Shown here piece by piece: positions 37,162-46,453 of a stretch of DNA of 64,000 nucleotides. The stretch is taken from contig NZ_JAKRGH010000001.1 of NCBI RefSeq assembly GCF_022347565.1, positions 1-64,000 of the forward strand, given 5' to 3'. A program made the position numbers and the translations under genes. Positions within the stretch are counted from its first letter, which is position 1, and the number at the start of each line of letters is the position of its first letter. The notes under the pieces were generated by a model. The model had not been told where the DNA came from. It did not search any database and saw only the letters and a program-made list of their open reading frames with translations. Origin of the DNA: Vibrio sp. Of7-15 (GTDB lineage Bacteria; Pseudomonadota; Gammaproteobacteria; Enterobacterales; Vibrionaceae).

Positions 37162-37386
37162 AAAAGCTGAATCAATCTCGTTGGTCTCCCCCGATTGACT
37201 TTCATTTACGGTTTTACTGGTGAAAACCATAAATGGCAGCCTTTGAAACAACGAATCAGCTAGCTCGATAAACACTTATTCAGTGAGTAAAAATGGTGCT
37301 CTTCCTTTACGAGTCTTAGAAAGAGTGAATAAAAATATCTCACTACCCTTTGGAGATGGTTTTATTCTGTCGAAAGCCGAAGGCCT

Positions 37387-37603
37387 GAACATCCTCCTTT
37401 GTAAAAAAGTTGTTAGGTGTAGGGTGGGGGAGGAGTACGTAGATCACACTTTTCGTATCGAGTGATCTGGCTCATAAAAAAGGCAGGAAGCGATGAGTTG
37501 GAAATCACACAATCTGACTTTTTGAGACGTTGGTCATACCGAGGTAGCGACCTAGATCACGCTTTTAAACTCCGTTTTCGGGGGCGTAGATGGCGGGATG
37601 ATG
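37387..37603. promoter_or_regulatory. MalT-like boxes in the malK-malE divergent region
   Basis: GGGGAGGAGT (37427-37436, plus strand) matches 9 of 10 of the MalT box, CGGGATGATG (37594-37603, plus) 8 of 10, and GAGGATGTTC (37387-37396, minus) 7 of 10. The set spans the divergent promoters, as in enteric malK/malE. The remainder of 37020-37692 shows no convincing gene. Confidence 0.65.
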
Positions 37604-37692
37604 TAATACCCCCATAGTTTTACGATGATAGGCTCTGAAAGGTCGGCTCTGCTATCTGGTGAGCCTATAATTAATTCAGGAAGGATTCAAAA

Positions 37693-38874
37693 ATGAAAAA
37701 AGTCCTCAGTACTGTTGCATTTTGCACGCTAGCTGCACTTGGTTCTGTTCATGCCCATGCTGCGATTGAAGAAGGTCAGCTGACCATCTGGATCAACGGT
37801 GATAAAGGCTACAATGGTCTTGCAGAAGTGGGCAAACAGTTTGAAGAAGATACGGGTATTAAAGTTACCGTTGCTCACCCAGATGGCCTACAAGATAAAT
37901 TTCCTCAAGTAGCGGCTGCGGGCGATGGCCCTGATATCGTATTTTGGGCTCATGACCGCTTTGGTGGTTATGCTGAATCTGGATTCTTAACTGAAATTAC
38001 CCCTTCTGAAGAGATTAAAAACGGCATTTTTGATTTCACATGGGATGCCGTGAAATACGATGGTAAGTTCATCGGTTATCCAATTGCGGTGGAAGCCCTT
38101 TCTCTTATCTACAACAAAGATCTTGTACCAAACCCACCTAAGAACTGGGAAGAAGTGGCAGCGCTCGATAAAAAGCTAAGCAAAGATGGTAAAAAAGCCA
38201 TCATGTGGAACTTAAAAGAACCGTACTTTACTTGGCCTCTTATGGCGGCTGATGGCGGCTATGCCTTTAAGTACACGTCGAATGGCTATGATGTAAAAGA
38301 CGCGGGTATTAATAAGCCTGGTGTTAAAGGCAGCATGCAGTTTGTGGTTGATATGGTGAAAAAAGGCATCATCTCAGCTGACATGGATTACTCTGTTTCT
38401 GAATCTGAGTTTAACAATGGTAAAACAGCCATGACCATCAATGGTCCTTGGTCTTGGGGTAACATTGAAAAGTCGGGCATTAACTATGGTGTAACGCTAT
38501 TGCCTAAGTTTAACGGTAGTGCTTCTAAACCATTTGTTGGTGTATTAACAGCAGGTATTAGTTCCGCTTCTCCAAACAAAGATCTCGCGGTTGAATTCCT
38601 TGAGAGCTACCTGTTAACCAATGAAGGTTTAGCAAAAGTGAATGCCGATAAGCCATTAGGTGCGGTAGCTCTGAAATCATTCCAAGAAGAGCTGGGTGAT
38701 GACGAGCGTATTGCTGCTACTATGGATAACGCCATGAACGGTGAAATTATGCCAAATATTCCTCAAATGGGTGCATTCTGGGGTGCGGCGAAAAACAGTA
38801 TTGTGAACACTGTTGATGGTCGTCAATCCATTAATGATGCACTAAAAGATGCTGAAAAACAGATGACGAAATAA
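37693..38874 (+). CDS. malE: Maltose/maltodextrin-binding protein MalE
   Basis: Periplasmic binding protein, 393 aa. Signal peptide of about 24 residues, then [54 protein letters not shown] and [13 protein letters not shown], all MalE hallmarks including the sugar-contacting Trp and Asp residues. A purine-rich AGGAAGG lies about 10 nt before the ATG. It heads malEFG. A hairpin follows the stop. Confidence 0.97.
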   Translation: MKKVLSTVAFCTLAALGSVHAHAAIEEGQLTIWINGDKGYNGLAEVGKQFEEDTGIKVTVAHPDGLQDKFPQVAAAGDGPDIVFWAHDRFGGYAESGFLTEITPSEEIKNGIFDFTWDAVKYDGKFIGYPIAVEALSLIYNKDLVPNPPKNWEEVAALDKKLSKDGKKAIMWNLKEPYFTWPLMAADGGYAFKYTSNGYDVKDAGINKPGVKGSMQFVVDMVKKGIISADMDYSVSESEFNNGKTAMTINGPWSWGNIEKSGINYGVTLLPKFNGSASKPFVGVLTAGISSASPNKDLAVEFLESYLLTNEGLAKVNADKPLGAVALKSFQEELGDDERIAATMDNAMNGEIMPNIPQMGAFWGAAKNSIVNTVDGRQSINDALKDAEKQMTK

Positions 38875-38889
38875 CGTCTCTTCTCTTTT

Positions 38890-38913
38890 GGGAGGGGGCC
38901 TCTTACTCCTCCC
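38890..38913 (+). other. Intercistronic hairpin between malE and malF
   Basis: GGGAGG / CCTCCC stem just after malE, without a T-run. It sits where enteric bacteria have a malE-stabilising repeat, and would favour more MalE than MalF/G. Confidence 0.6.
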
Positions 38914-38947
38914 GTTCTCTCCAATTCTTCGTTAGCAAGGTGCTGAA

Positions 38948-40519
38948 ATGCAGTCAGTCCAAGGAAAAGAAGCGATGGCGAGTCAATCCGCTTCTCCTGT
39001 TAATTACCAACATCTCATCAAATGGTTGCTGCTTGCCACCATCGGCATTATTAATGGTTATGCCACTGTTCTTATGTATGCAAGAGGCGAAACCGCATTT
39101 GCCTTACTTACCGTCGTATTAACGTCTCTTGCGCTTTTCATTTTTGGTAGTAAAAAAACTTACGCGCATCGTTATATTTACCCAGGCATTGCCGGGATGA
39201 TTTTATTCATTATTTTCCCGCTTGTTTACACCGTTGGGTTAGCTTTCACTAACTACAGTGCGAAAAATCAGCTATCACTCGATCGAGCACAAACCGTGTT
39301 GCTTGATCGTACTTTCCAAAGTGGTAAAAGCTATCCATTTAGCTTGTACCAAGATCATGACGGATTCCGCCTAACGGTGAAAGATGGTAGTCAGCTACTT
39401 TCAACCGAAGCGATTGATTTGGTGTCATTGCAACCAGGTAAACTGGTACTTAGTTCTATAGCGTCAGCACCAGGTAAAAAAGAAAAGATCAAAACCATCA
39501 TTTCTAATCGTACTGTTTTAAACGGTGTTGATTTAATCTTGCCTTCTGGTGATGCCATTCGTATGAGTGGTTTACGTAAATTTGCTGCGGTTGCGCCGCT
39601 ATACACATTGCAAGAAGACGGTGAAAGTTTACTGAATAATAAAACTCAAGAGTTATTGAAGCCAAACATGGAAATAGGCTTCTACCAGCCTGTGGATGCA
39701 GATGGTAACTTTGTCGGTAATACTATTTCCCCGGGCTTTGTAGTGAACATTGGTACGGGTAACTTTGAACGTATTTGGAAAGATGAAGGTATTAAAGAGC
39801 CATTTGTTAGCATCTTTATCTGGACGTTTGTTTTCGCTGCGTTAACGGTATTGTTCACGTTGGCTATTGGTTTGGTGCTAGCAAGTGTTGTTCAGTGGGA
39901 AGCGTTGAAAGGTCGTGCGGTGTATCGAGTATTATTGATCCTGCCTTACGCGGTTCCTGCGTTTATTTCTATCTTGATTTTTAAAGGTTTGTTCAACCAA
40001 AGCTTTGGTGAAATCAATATGGTGCTGGAGACCCTGTTTGGTCTGAAAATTAATTGGTTCTCCGACCCTATCTCAGCCAAAGTGATGGTGATGATCGTCA
40101 ATACTTGGTTAGGCTTCCCTTACATGATGATTCTATGTATGGGGCTATTGAAATCGATTCCTGAAGACTTATACGAAGCGTCTGCGATAGATGGTGCTGG
40201 ACCGTTCCAGAACTTCATGAAAATCACCGTGCCTATGATGGTGAAACCATTAACGCCACTATTGATTGCTAGCTTCGCGTTTAACTTTAATAATCTGGTG
40301 ATGATCCAGTTATTAACCGAAGGTGGTCCAAACATGATTGGCACCAGTGAGCCAGCAGGTTATACGGATCTTCTTGTAAGTTACACCTATCGCATTGCCT
40401 TTGAAGGCGGTGGCGGTCAAGACTTTGGTTTAGCTAGTGCAATCGCAACAATTATTTTCTTATTGGTTGGTGGCTTGGCTCTATTCAACCTACGTTTCAC
40501 CAAATTGTCTCAAGATTAA
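38948..40519 (+). CDS. malF: Maltose ABC transporter permease MalF
   Basis: 523 aa. N-terminal membrane segments, the large periplasmic P2-like loop typical of MalF (about 100-275), then the permease core with the EAA motif YEASAIDGAGPFQNFMKITV and FNFNNLVMIQLLTEGGP. AAGG lies 7 nt before ATG 38948. It is followed by malG 12 nt downstream. It forms the membrane channel with MalG and docks MalK through the EAA loop. Confidence 0.96.
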   Translation: MQSVQGKEAMASQSASPVNYQHLIKWLLLATIGIINGYATVLMYARGETAFALLTVVLTSLALFIFGSKKTYAHRYIYPGIAGMILFIIFPLVYTVGLAFTNYSAKNQLSLDRAQTVLLDRTFQSGKSYPFSLYQDHDGFRLTVKDGSQLLSTEAIDLVSLQPGKLVLSSIASAPGKKEKIKTIISNRTVLNGVDLILPSGDAIRMSGLRKFAAVAPLYTLQEDGESLLNNKTQELLKPNMEIGFYQPVDADGNFVGNTISPGFVVNIGTGNFERIWKDEGIKEPFVSIFIWTFVFAALTVLFTLAIGLVLASVVQWEALKGRAVYRVLLILPYAVPAFISILIFKGLFNQSFGEINMVLETLFGLKINWFSDPISAKVMVMIVNTWLGFPYMMILCMGLLKSIPEDLYEASAIDGAGPFQNFMKITVPMMVKPLTPLLIASFAFNFNNLVMIQLLTEGGPNMIGTSEPAGYTDLLVSYTYRIAFEGGGGQDFGLASAIATIIFLLVGGLALFNLRFTKLSQD

Positions 40520-40531
40520 GGGGTCATTGTT

Positions 40532-41422
40532 ATGCCAATGGTTCAAGGAAAGTCTCTTAAGTATCGAGTGTGGGCGACACACATTGCGATGTGGTTTTTT
40601 CTGTCGTTAATTATCTTCCCATTGTTGATGGTAGTGGTGATTTCGTTGCGTGAAGGTAACTTTGCCACGGGTGAGCTGATTCCTTCTAATCCATCATTAG
40701 AGCACTGGAAGCTCGCATTGGGCTTCTCAGTCACCAATGCGGATGGCAGTGTGACTCCGCCGCCATTTCCAGTTTTATTGTGGCTGTGGAACTCAGTAAA
40801 AGTAGCTGGCATTACCTCTGTGTTGATTGTGGCCTTATCTACCACTAGTGCGTATGCTTTTGCACGTTTGCGTTTTAAAGGGAAAAACAGCATCTTAAAA
40901 GCGATGATGATTTTCCAAATGTTCCCAGCTGTGCTGGCGTTAGTCGCGATTTATGCCTTGTTTGATCGTTTAGGGCAGTACATTCCATTCCTTGGCTTAA
41001 ATACTCATGGTGGTCTAGTATTTTCTTATCTTGGTGGTATTGCACTGCATGTGTGGACAATTAAGGGTTACTTCGAATCCATTGATGGTTCATTAGAAGA
41101 AGCGGCAGCGCTAGATGGTGCAACACCGTGGCAAGCGTTCCGTTTGGTTCTGTTGCCGTTATCGGTGCCAATCTTAGCGGTGGTGTTTATTCTGGCATTC
41201 ATCGGAGCTGTAACAGAAGTTCCTGTAGCATCTTTACTGCTTTCTGATGTAAACTCGTACACATTAGCAGTTGGCATGCAGCAGTATTTGTATCCTCAGA
41301 ACTACTTATGGGGTGATTTTGCAGCCGCAGCCGTACTATCTGCTTTACCAATTACAGCCGTATTCTTGCTGGCTCAGCGTTACTTAGTAGGTGGCCTGAC
41401 AGCAGGCGGCGTGAAGGGATAA
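40532..41422 (+). CDS. malG: Maltose ABC transporter permease MalG
   Basis: 296 aa, six membrane segments. It has [16 protein letters not shown], the EAA motif [20 protein letters not shown], and the C-terminal [12 protein letters not shown] extension that in enteric MalG reaches into MalK. AAGGGG lies about 8 nt before the ATG. It is the last gene of malEFG; a terminator lies 180 bp downstream. Confidence 0.96.
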   Translation: MPMVQGKSLKYRVWATHIAMWFFLSLIIFPLLMVVVISLREGNFATGELIPSNPSLEHWKLALGFSVTNADGSVTPPPFPVLLWLWNSVKVAGITSVLIVALSTTSAYAFARLRFKGKNSILKAMMIFQMFPAVLALVAIYALFDRLGQYIPFLGLNTHGGLVFSYLGGIALHVWTIKGYFESIDGSLEEAAALDGATPWQAFRLVLLPLSVPILAVVFILAFIGAVTEVPVASLLLSDVNSYTLAVGMQQYLYPQNYLWGDFAAAAVLSALPITAVFLLAQRYLVGGLTAGGVKG

Positions 41423-41601
41423 AAATAACAATAAGGGTTTAGTTTGTTCACTTAGGCTAAACCCATTCCCAGCGTGAAGAGCTTAACATATGGTTTGGCC
41501 GCCGATCTGTTAAGTGTTCAGCGCAACTAATTGGCGTTACGCATAGCTGGCTTATAATTCGCTTTCTGCATTAGAAATGATTAATAAGTTTTTGTAACAA
41601 G

Positions 41602-41628
41602 AACCCAGGGTGTTCGCTCTGGGTTTTT
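41602..41628 (+). terminator. Terminator downstream of malEFG
   Basis: AACCCAG / CTGGGTT stem with inner pairing GGTGTTCGCT and six T. The gap 41423-41941 shows no gene that I can support. Confidence 0.82.
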
Positions 41629-41941
41629 TCTTACCTCGAATCTGAGTTGAGAAGAGTATAAATAAGACAATCATTGATGTACTGCTTGAGCATGACAAGT
41701 GCGGTTGACTTCAAAATTTTTATTCCCATACAAGTCTGACACCAGCAAAAGTGTCATAAAGTTATGCGTGGTCACTTGATTGCTGTGCGGCGTCTCATCA
41801 TGGTCTTGGTATCATCGTAGATGTTATTTTTAATCAGAGCAGTAAAGAAAGTGCTGGTGTTGAGCGGAAGAATTGGTTTTTATTGACTATTAGTGAGTAT
41901 TTACTTTTTGATGTTGGAAGGTAGTGACTACGAATAAAGAA

Positions 41942-41980
41942 AAAGCCAGAAACAATAATTGGCTTATCGTTTCTGGCTTT
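41942..41980 (-). terminator. Terminator of the diguanylate cyclase gene
   Basis: AAAGCCAGAAAC / GTTTCTGGCTTT 12-bp stem; read on the minus strand a T-run follows. The arm nearest the gene lies in three tandem copies of TTTCTGGC. Confidence 0.78.
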
Positions 41981-41993
41981 CTGGCTTTCTGGC
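41970..41993. repeat. Three tandem TTTCTGGC repeats
   Basis: Three exact 8-bp units directly adjoin the stop codon of the cyclase gene and form one terminator arm. Copy-number change would alter the 3' end of the message, not the protein. Confidence 0.7.
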
Positions 41994-43226
41994 TTACGTG
42001 CTTACTTTATTACGACCACCTTTTTTGGCTCGGTATAAAGCTTCATCGGCTGCTTTTATGACTTTTACAGGCTTAGCGGCGACGCTACTGTCGGCAACGC
42101 CAATGCTGATGGTCACATTCACCACTTTGGATTGGTTACCTTTACCACGCTTCTGAGTGCCTTCTTCATCACTTTTCGGGCGATCATCTTTATTACGAAT
42201 GACCAGATCGTAGTTAGCAATGTCTTCACGCAATTCATCTAGGTATTCGATGCTTTGTTCTGCGGTTTTCCCTTTAAACAGCACCGTAAATTCTTCACCA
42301 CCATAGCGGTATACTTTGGCACCGCCGTTGGTGTCAGCCATGATTCTCGCTACCAGCTTTAAAACATCATCACCAGTGTCATGGCCATAGGTATCGTTGA
42401 ATTTTTTAAAGTGGTCAACATCAAGCATGGCAATGGCGTATTTTCTGCCAAGGTGCTTCATTTCTGCTTCAAGCGCTCGCCTTCCCGGAATGTTGGTAAG
42501 CTGATCAATAAAGGCCAATTCATGGCTGGTAGCAATGATATTCAAGATCAATAAAATGCCCGCCAGCGAGAAGAAAGTGCTAGAGACATAATCTACATGA
42601 AACAATGAAAACGTTAAGCTGGCCAATAACAAGCTTGCAAAAATGGCCTGATCAGTACTTTCATTTCTGGTTAAGATCAAGATAGCCGCCACACAGCACA
42701 TCAATACACTGTATAGCACGACAACCAGTGGTAAAGGGGACACATTGGGCAAGCTGAGAAAATAGCTTTGCCATAACCAGCTCATGTCATTCTCACTAAA
42801 GTGCTGAATAATAAGCAGGCACCAGCCGAGCATGAAGATTAATATGGCAAGAAACCCAGCTCCGTAACGAGACATAATACGGCGATCAGGAAAGATAAAG
42901 ACCGCCATCAAACTGACAGGGAGCAATAGGGCAAGCAAGGTAAATTCAATTCTTGCGGTGCCATAGTGTAAAGGAACTTGTAAACGAGATTGAATTAAAT
43001 AGTAAGTAATGGCCATCACCAGAGCAATTAACCCGGTACGACCTTGGTTGAAGGGCTGGCTTAATAAAATCGCAAGACCAAGTAAGATGTACGGAAGAAT
43101 GTACGTAAAATCTTGGTTGTCGCTAGATAAGGCGATGATTCCATCCATTCCTGAAATTGATGCCACAGCAAAAATAATGGGAAGAAGGAGTCTAAAACCT
43201 GGGTGGTTAATGAGAGAAAATGACAT
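41994..43226 (-). CDS. Membrane-bound diguanylate cyclase
   Basis: 410 aa. About seven to eight hydrophobic segments in the first 230 residues form a membrane sensor of unknown ligand, followed by a GGDEF domain: DQLTNIPGRRALE, AMLDVDHFKKFNDTYGHDTGD and active-site YRYGGEEF near 307-312. The upstream RxxD inhibitory site is absent. An insert rich in charged residues (KSDEEGTQKRGKGNQSK) interrupts the late part of the domain. It should make c-di-GMP. It is divergent from a ComFB-family gene, a possible receptor of the same signal. Confidence 0.92.
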   Translation of the reverse strand: MSFSLINHPGFRLLLPIIFAVASISGMDGIIALSSDNQDFTYILPYILLGLAILLSQPFNQGRTGLIALVMAITYYLIQSRLQVPLHYGTARIEFTLLALLLPVSLMAVFIFPDRRIMSRYGAGFLAILIFMLGWCLLIIQHFSENDMSWLWQSYFLSLPNVSPLPLVVVLYSVLMCCVAAILILTRNESTDQAIFASLLLASLTFSLFHVDYVSSTFFSLAGILLILNIIATSHELAFIDQLTNIPGRRALEAEMKHLGRKYAIAMLDVDHFKKFNDTYGHDTGDDVLKLVARIMADTNGGAKVYRYGGEEFTVLFKGKTAEQSIEYLDELREDIANYDLVIRNKDDRPKSDEEGTQKRGKGNQSKVVNVTISIGVADSSVAAKPVKVIKAADEALYRAKKGGRNKVST

Positions 43227-43511
43227 CCGATTTTATAGTATTTAATAAGTAGAGTGTTTGGTTGAGACTTTAGGATACTTAGATAATTTGGGAATCCAAG
43301 CTTTTTTATTCTATCTTAACCAGTAAGAGTAATGAAATTACAGTTTAGTAAAAAAACTGTGATGTTCTGCTTAATTGAACCATAAATGAGTGTAATAACG
43401 ATGTTTCGTTATTTGTGGTGGAATATGAACAAATGGTCGGCTTATCATTACATACCTTGTGGTTTTGTTATGATTTAAGGGCAGAAAAAAGTGAACCAGA
43501 AGGAGTTGATA

Positions 43512-43871
43512 ATGCAAATAAGCTCAGAAGTACATAACTACATGGAAACCTTGCTTGGCAGTAAATTAGTTGAGATGGAATACACTGAAAAGTACACCCC
43601 GGATCAACTGGCAGATCTGGCTTGCTTAGTCTTAAATCGTTTACCTTCCATTTATATTCGCCATGATATCGATATGCTTGCTGCCTTATCGGATCAAAAG
43701 CTGGTGGAAATGGGGCGCATTGTGATGGATGCCATTACAGACGTTGAGCATATGATCGCGAATGACCGACGTACTCGCTCTCCTGATGAATTGGAAGAGT
43801 ATTTTAAAGTTCAGGCAGCAAGGGATGCGATGGAAGCGCTAGAAGAAGAAGCAAGAGTACAATCAGAATAA
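43512..43871 (+). CDS. ComFB-family protein
   Basis: 119 aa. It matches the ComFB family as I remember it in vibrios: an N-terminal helix (EVHNYMETLLGSKL), then YTPDQLADLACLVLNRLPSIYIRHDIDML, where the LNRLPxxYIRHDIDM string is the family core. Members in cyanobacteria and Bacillus are reported to bind cyclic dinucleotides. The Cys cluster of Gram-positive ComFB is missing. A strong AAGGAG lies 7 nt before ATG 43512; the GTG at 43491 has none. It stands next to a diguanylate cyclase gene on the other strand. Confidence 0.85.
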   Translation: MQISSEVHNYMETLLGSKLVEMEYTEKYTPDQLADLACLVLNRLPSIYIRHDIDMLAALSDQKLVEMGRIVMDAITDVEHMIANDRRTRSPDELEEYFKVQAARDAMEALEEEARVQSE

Positions 43872-43900
43872 AAAAGCACCCACCGAAATGATGGGTGCTT
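43871..43900 (-). terminator. Terminator of the rnb gene
   Basis: AAGCACCCA / TGGGTGCTT stem; the T-run is on the minus strand, serving rnb. It overlaps the stop of the ComFB gene. Confidence 0.78.
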
Positions 43901-43957
43901 GCTGTTGAGTTTATAATTGAGTAGATCAACTAAACGTTTTTAGTGTGGTGAGGCAGC

Positions 43958-45961
43958 TTATGCTTGTGGCTCAGCCGCTTCTGAAACTGCTTCTTTTGGT
44001 TCAGGAAACGCTTTAGTTGGTTTTGCTACGATGTTTCGAGTGTCTTCTTTCACTTCAGAAAGTTGAACTTCTAAACAGTCGCCTAGTTTAAACTCTTCTA
44101 CTGTATCGATTTTGATCAAGCCAAGGTCAGCATTACATTCAATACGGTTTTTGTTATCTACGATAAGTGAACCTGGAATGAAGGCTGATGCGCCGTTTTC
44201 AAGTAAGCGAATACGCATACCAGCACGATTAATATCAAAAATTTCACCAGTAAATGTAGTGCCTTTTTCTACATCGGCTAACAGGGTACGTGCGTACAAC
44301 CAGTTTGCCACGTTACGCTCGGCAATTTTGTGGTGCTTACGGTGCAGCGCCATTTCTTCACCTACCACGTCATCAGGTAATTGAATCGGGTCTTTGCTTA
44401 AAATGTGTGCTTTAAGCATACGGTGGTTGATCATGTCGCCGTATTTACGAATAGGGGAAGTCCATGTTGCGTAGATTTCTAGGCCCATTGCGTAATGTGG
44501 TTCAGGGCTATTAACCACATCACTGTAAGCTTGAAGCTTACGGATTCGGTTATCAAGATAGCTGTCTTCTTGATTGCCTAACCAGCGGCGTAATGCGCTA
44601 AAACCAGAAAGCGTAGCGATGTCTTCTTGTGTAAACTCTGCACCTTCGGCTTGGTTCACTAATTCAATAACATCGGCCAGTTTTTCAGGTTTAATGCCAG
44701 CGTGGGTGTTGAAAACGCCAGTATTAAAGCTGTCACGAAGAACAGTACCAGCACAAATGTTGGCCGTGATCATTGCTTCTTCTACAATACGGTTAGCACT
44801 GCGGCGCATGTCTGCATGAATCGCCACAACATCGTTGTCTTCGCTTAGTTCAAAGCGGTAATCTGGACGATCTGGGAAGACAACGGCGTTTGCTTGACGC
44901 CAGTTATTACGAATCTGAGCAAAAGCGTGGAGATCGGATACTTGCTTAGCAATGGTCTCTGTTGGTTGCCATTCATCGCTACTGCCATTTTCTAACCAAT
45001 CTGACACGTGGCTGTAGGCAAGTCGTGCGTGAGATTGCATCCAAGCAGCAAAGAATGAAATATCAGCGCCCATTGAGCCGTCATTATTGATGGAGACAGT
45101 ACAGCAAATGGCTGGACGTTTCTCACCTTCAATAAGAGAACACAAATCATCACTTAAGGCACGTGGCAGCATTGGAATGTTGCGGCCAGGTAAGTAGATG
45201 GTGTAACCACGTTCACGAGCCACTTTGTCCATGGCATCATCAGGGGAGATGTAAGCCGTTGGATCGGCAATGGCAATAGTAAGCTTAAAGCTGCCATCGT
45301 CATTCTTTTCAATGTGAAGGGCATCGTCCATGTCTTTGGTGGATTCACCATCGATGGTGACAAAAGGTACTTCTGTCATATCGACACGATTGAGATCGGT
45401 ATCGTCATTTAATGGCCACTCATCTTGGCCTTCTGGTTCAGAGTTTGGCAGATCATTTTGTGCCAGTGTTACCCACCAAGGGGCAATTTTGTCATCTGCA
45501 TCGGTGATCTTACTGGTCACTTCAACAAAAAAGCCTTTATCACTTTCTAGAGGGTGATTAGTTAGTTGAGCAACAACCCAATCACCTTCTTGTAATGTTG
45601 TCGGATTAACCCCTTTGGCAGCTTTTGCTTTTAGCGGTGTATTTAGCTGAGAGTGATCAGGCATGACGTGTAAGCGCTTCTTGATCATTTTTACACGGCC
45701 AATAAAGCGAGTCACACTCTGTTCAATAAGCTGATCTGGTTCTGCTACTTCACGCTCTTTTTCCGTACGGATTAGGGCAACAACGCGATCACCATGCATG
45801 ACTTTTTTCATATACGGTGGTGGGATGAAGTAGCTGCTCTTATCGTCAGCCTCAAGAAAGCCAAAGCCACGCTCAGTTGCTTTGATAGTACCTTCTTTTG
45901 TCGGAATATTTTCTTTGATTTGCTGTTTTAGCTGTGCAAGTAGTGGGTTATCTTGAAACAT
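43958..45961 (-). CDS. rnb: Exoribonuclease II
   Basis: 667 aa, near the 644 of E. coli RNase II. Cold-shock-type RNA-binding domains at the N-terminus ([21 protein letters not shown]), the RNB catalytic domain with [18 protein letters not shown] holding the metal-binding Asp residues, [18 protein letters not shown], and a C-terminal S1 domain ([20 protein letters not shown]). It degrades RNA processively from the 3' end. I chose the start at 45961, which gives the canonical [15 protein letters not shown]; the frame stays open to 46024. The tail is Ala/Glu rich. It is divergent from deaD. Confidence 0.94.
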   Translation of the reverse strand: MFQDNPLLAQLKQQIKENIPTKEGTIKATERGFGFLEADDKSSYFIPPPYMKKVMHGDRVVALIRTEKEREVAEPDQLIEQSVTRFIGRVKMIKKRLHVMPDHSQLNTPLKAKAAKGVNPTTLQEGDWVVAQLTNHPLESDKGFFVEVTSKITDADDKIAPWWVTLAQNDLPNSEPEGQDEWPLNDDTDLNRVDMTEVPFVTIDGESTKDMDDALHIEKNDDGSFKLTIAIADPTAYISPDDAMDKVARERGYTIYLPGRNIPMLPRALSDDLCSLIEGEKRPAICCTVSINNDGSMGADISFFAAWMQSHARLAYSHVSDWLENGSSDEWQPTETIAKQVSDLHAFAQIRNNWRQANAVVFPDRPDYRFELSEDNDVVAIHADMRRSANRIVEEAMITANICAGTVLRDSFNTGVFNTHAGIKPEKLADVIELVNQAEGAEFTQEDIATLSGFSALRRWLGNQEDSYLDNRIRKLQAYSDVVNSPEPHYAMGLEIYATWTSPIRKYGDMINHRMLKAHILSKDPIQLPDDVVGEEMALHRKHHKIAERNVANWLYARTLLADVEKGTTFTGEIFDINRAGMRIRLLENGASAFIPGSLIVDNKNRIECNADLGLIKIDTVEEFKLGDCLEVQLSEVKEDTRNIVAKPTKAFPEPKEAVSEAAEPQA

Positions 45962-46366
45962 GATCTCAGGTCTTATATTAATAACACCTACACTATAATC
46001 ATCACAGTAGGGGATTACTACCATATAGTAGTAAAATGTTGTGATTCCCTTCAGTGTGCTTCATGACCATCTTAGGGATTTATAAGGAGAGGAAAATATC
46101 GCTTTTTTTATAATGTTTAATTGAAATTCGATGTAATTGATGGGAATTAGGGTATTGATAATGTAGAGGTAATATCAAAGCTAGTGAAAATCAGGCTTTG
46201 AAGAGAATGTGAACTGGTTGCAATTTCACCTAAAAGCAGTGATTAAGCGCAAAAAATGTGTGTTTTTTACCTTCCTTTAAATATTTATGGATAAAATTGT
46301 GATGTTCTTCAATTTTTTCTGGATTTTTTTCTCGTAGTAGTGCAGAATTCGCGCCTCCTTAGTCGT

Positions 46367-46419
46367 GTCCCGAATCCGCTTGCGTTTGCTGTGTCAGAAA
46401 CTTGTGAAGCGAATGGGAC
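46367..46419 (+). other. Structured leader of the DEAD-box helicase mRNA
   Basis: GTCCC...GCTT (46367-46381) can pair with AAGC...GGGAC (46407-46419). The wider gap 46025-46451 (427 bp) holds no gene; a long leader is usual for cold-shock helicase genes. Confidence 0.45.
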
Positions 46420-46439
46420 CTTTCGTTATTAGATTATAT

Positions 46440-46453
46440 ATTGGGATCCCAAT
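46440..46453 (+). promoter_or_regulatory. Palindrome over ribosome site and start codon of deaD
   Basis: ATTGGGATCCCAAT is a perfect 14-bp palindrome. As RNA, ATTGG/CCAAT would close a GATC loop, hiding the GGGA ribosome site and the first two bases of the start codon. Confidence 0.6.

Noticed and set aside
37283-37465. 60-codon plus-strand frame in the malK-malE gap
   Set aside because: No ribosome site or family resemblance, and it overlaps a strong MalT-like box; it is probably regulatory DNA.
41680-41821. 47-codon open stretch on the minus strand downstream of malG
   Set aside because: It is bounded by stops, lacks a start near its beginning, and shows no recognisable family; such a length is expected by chance.
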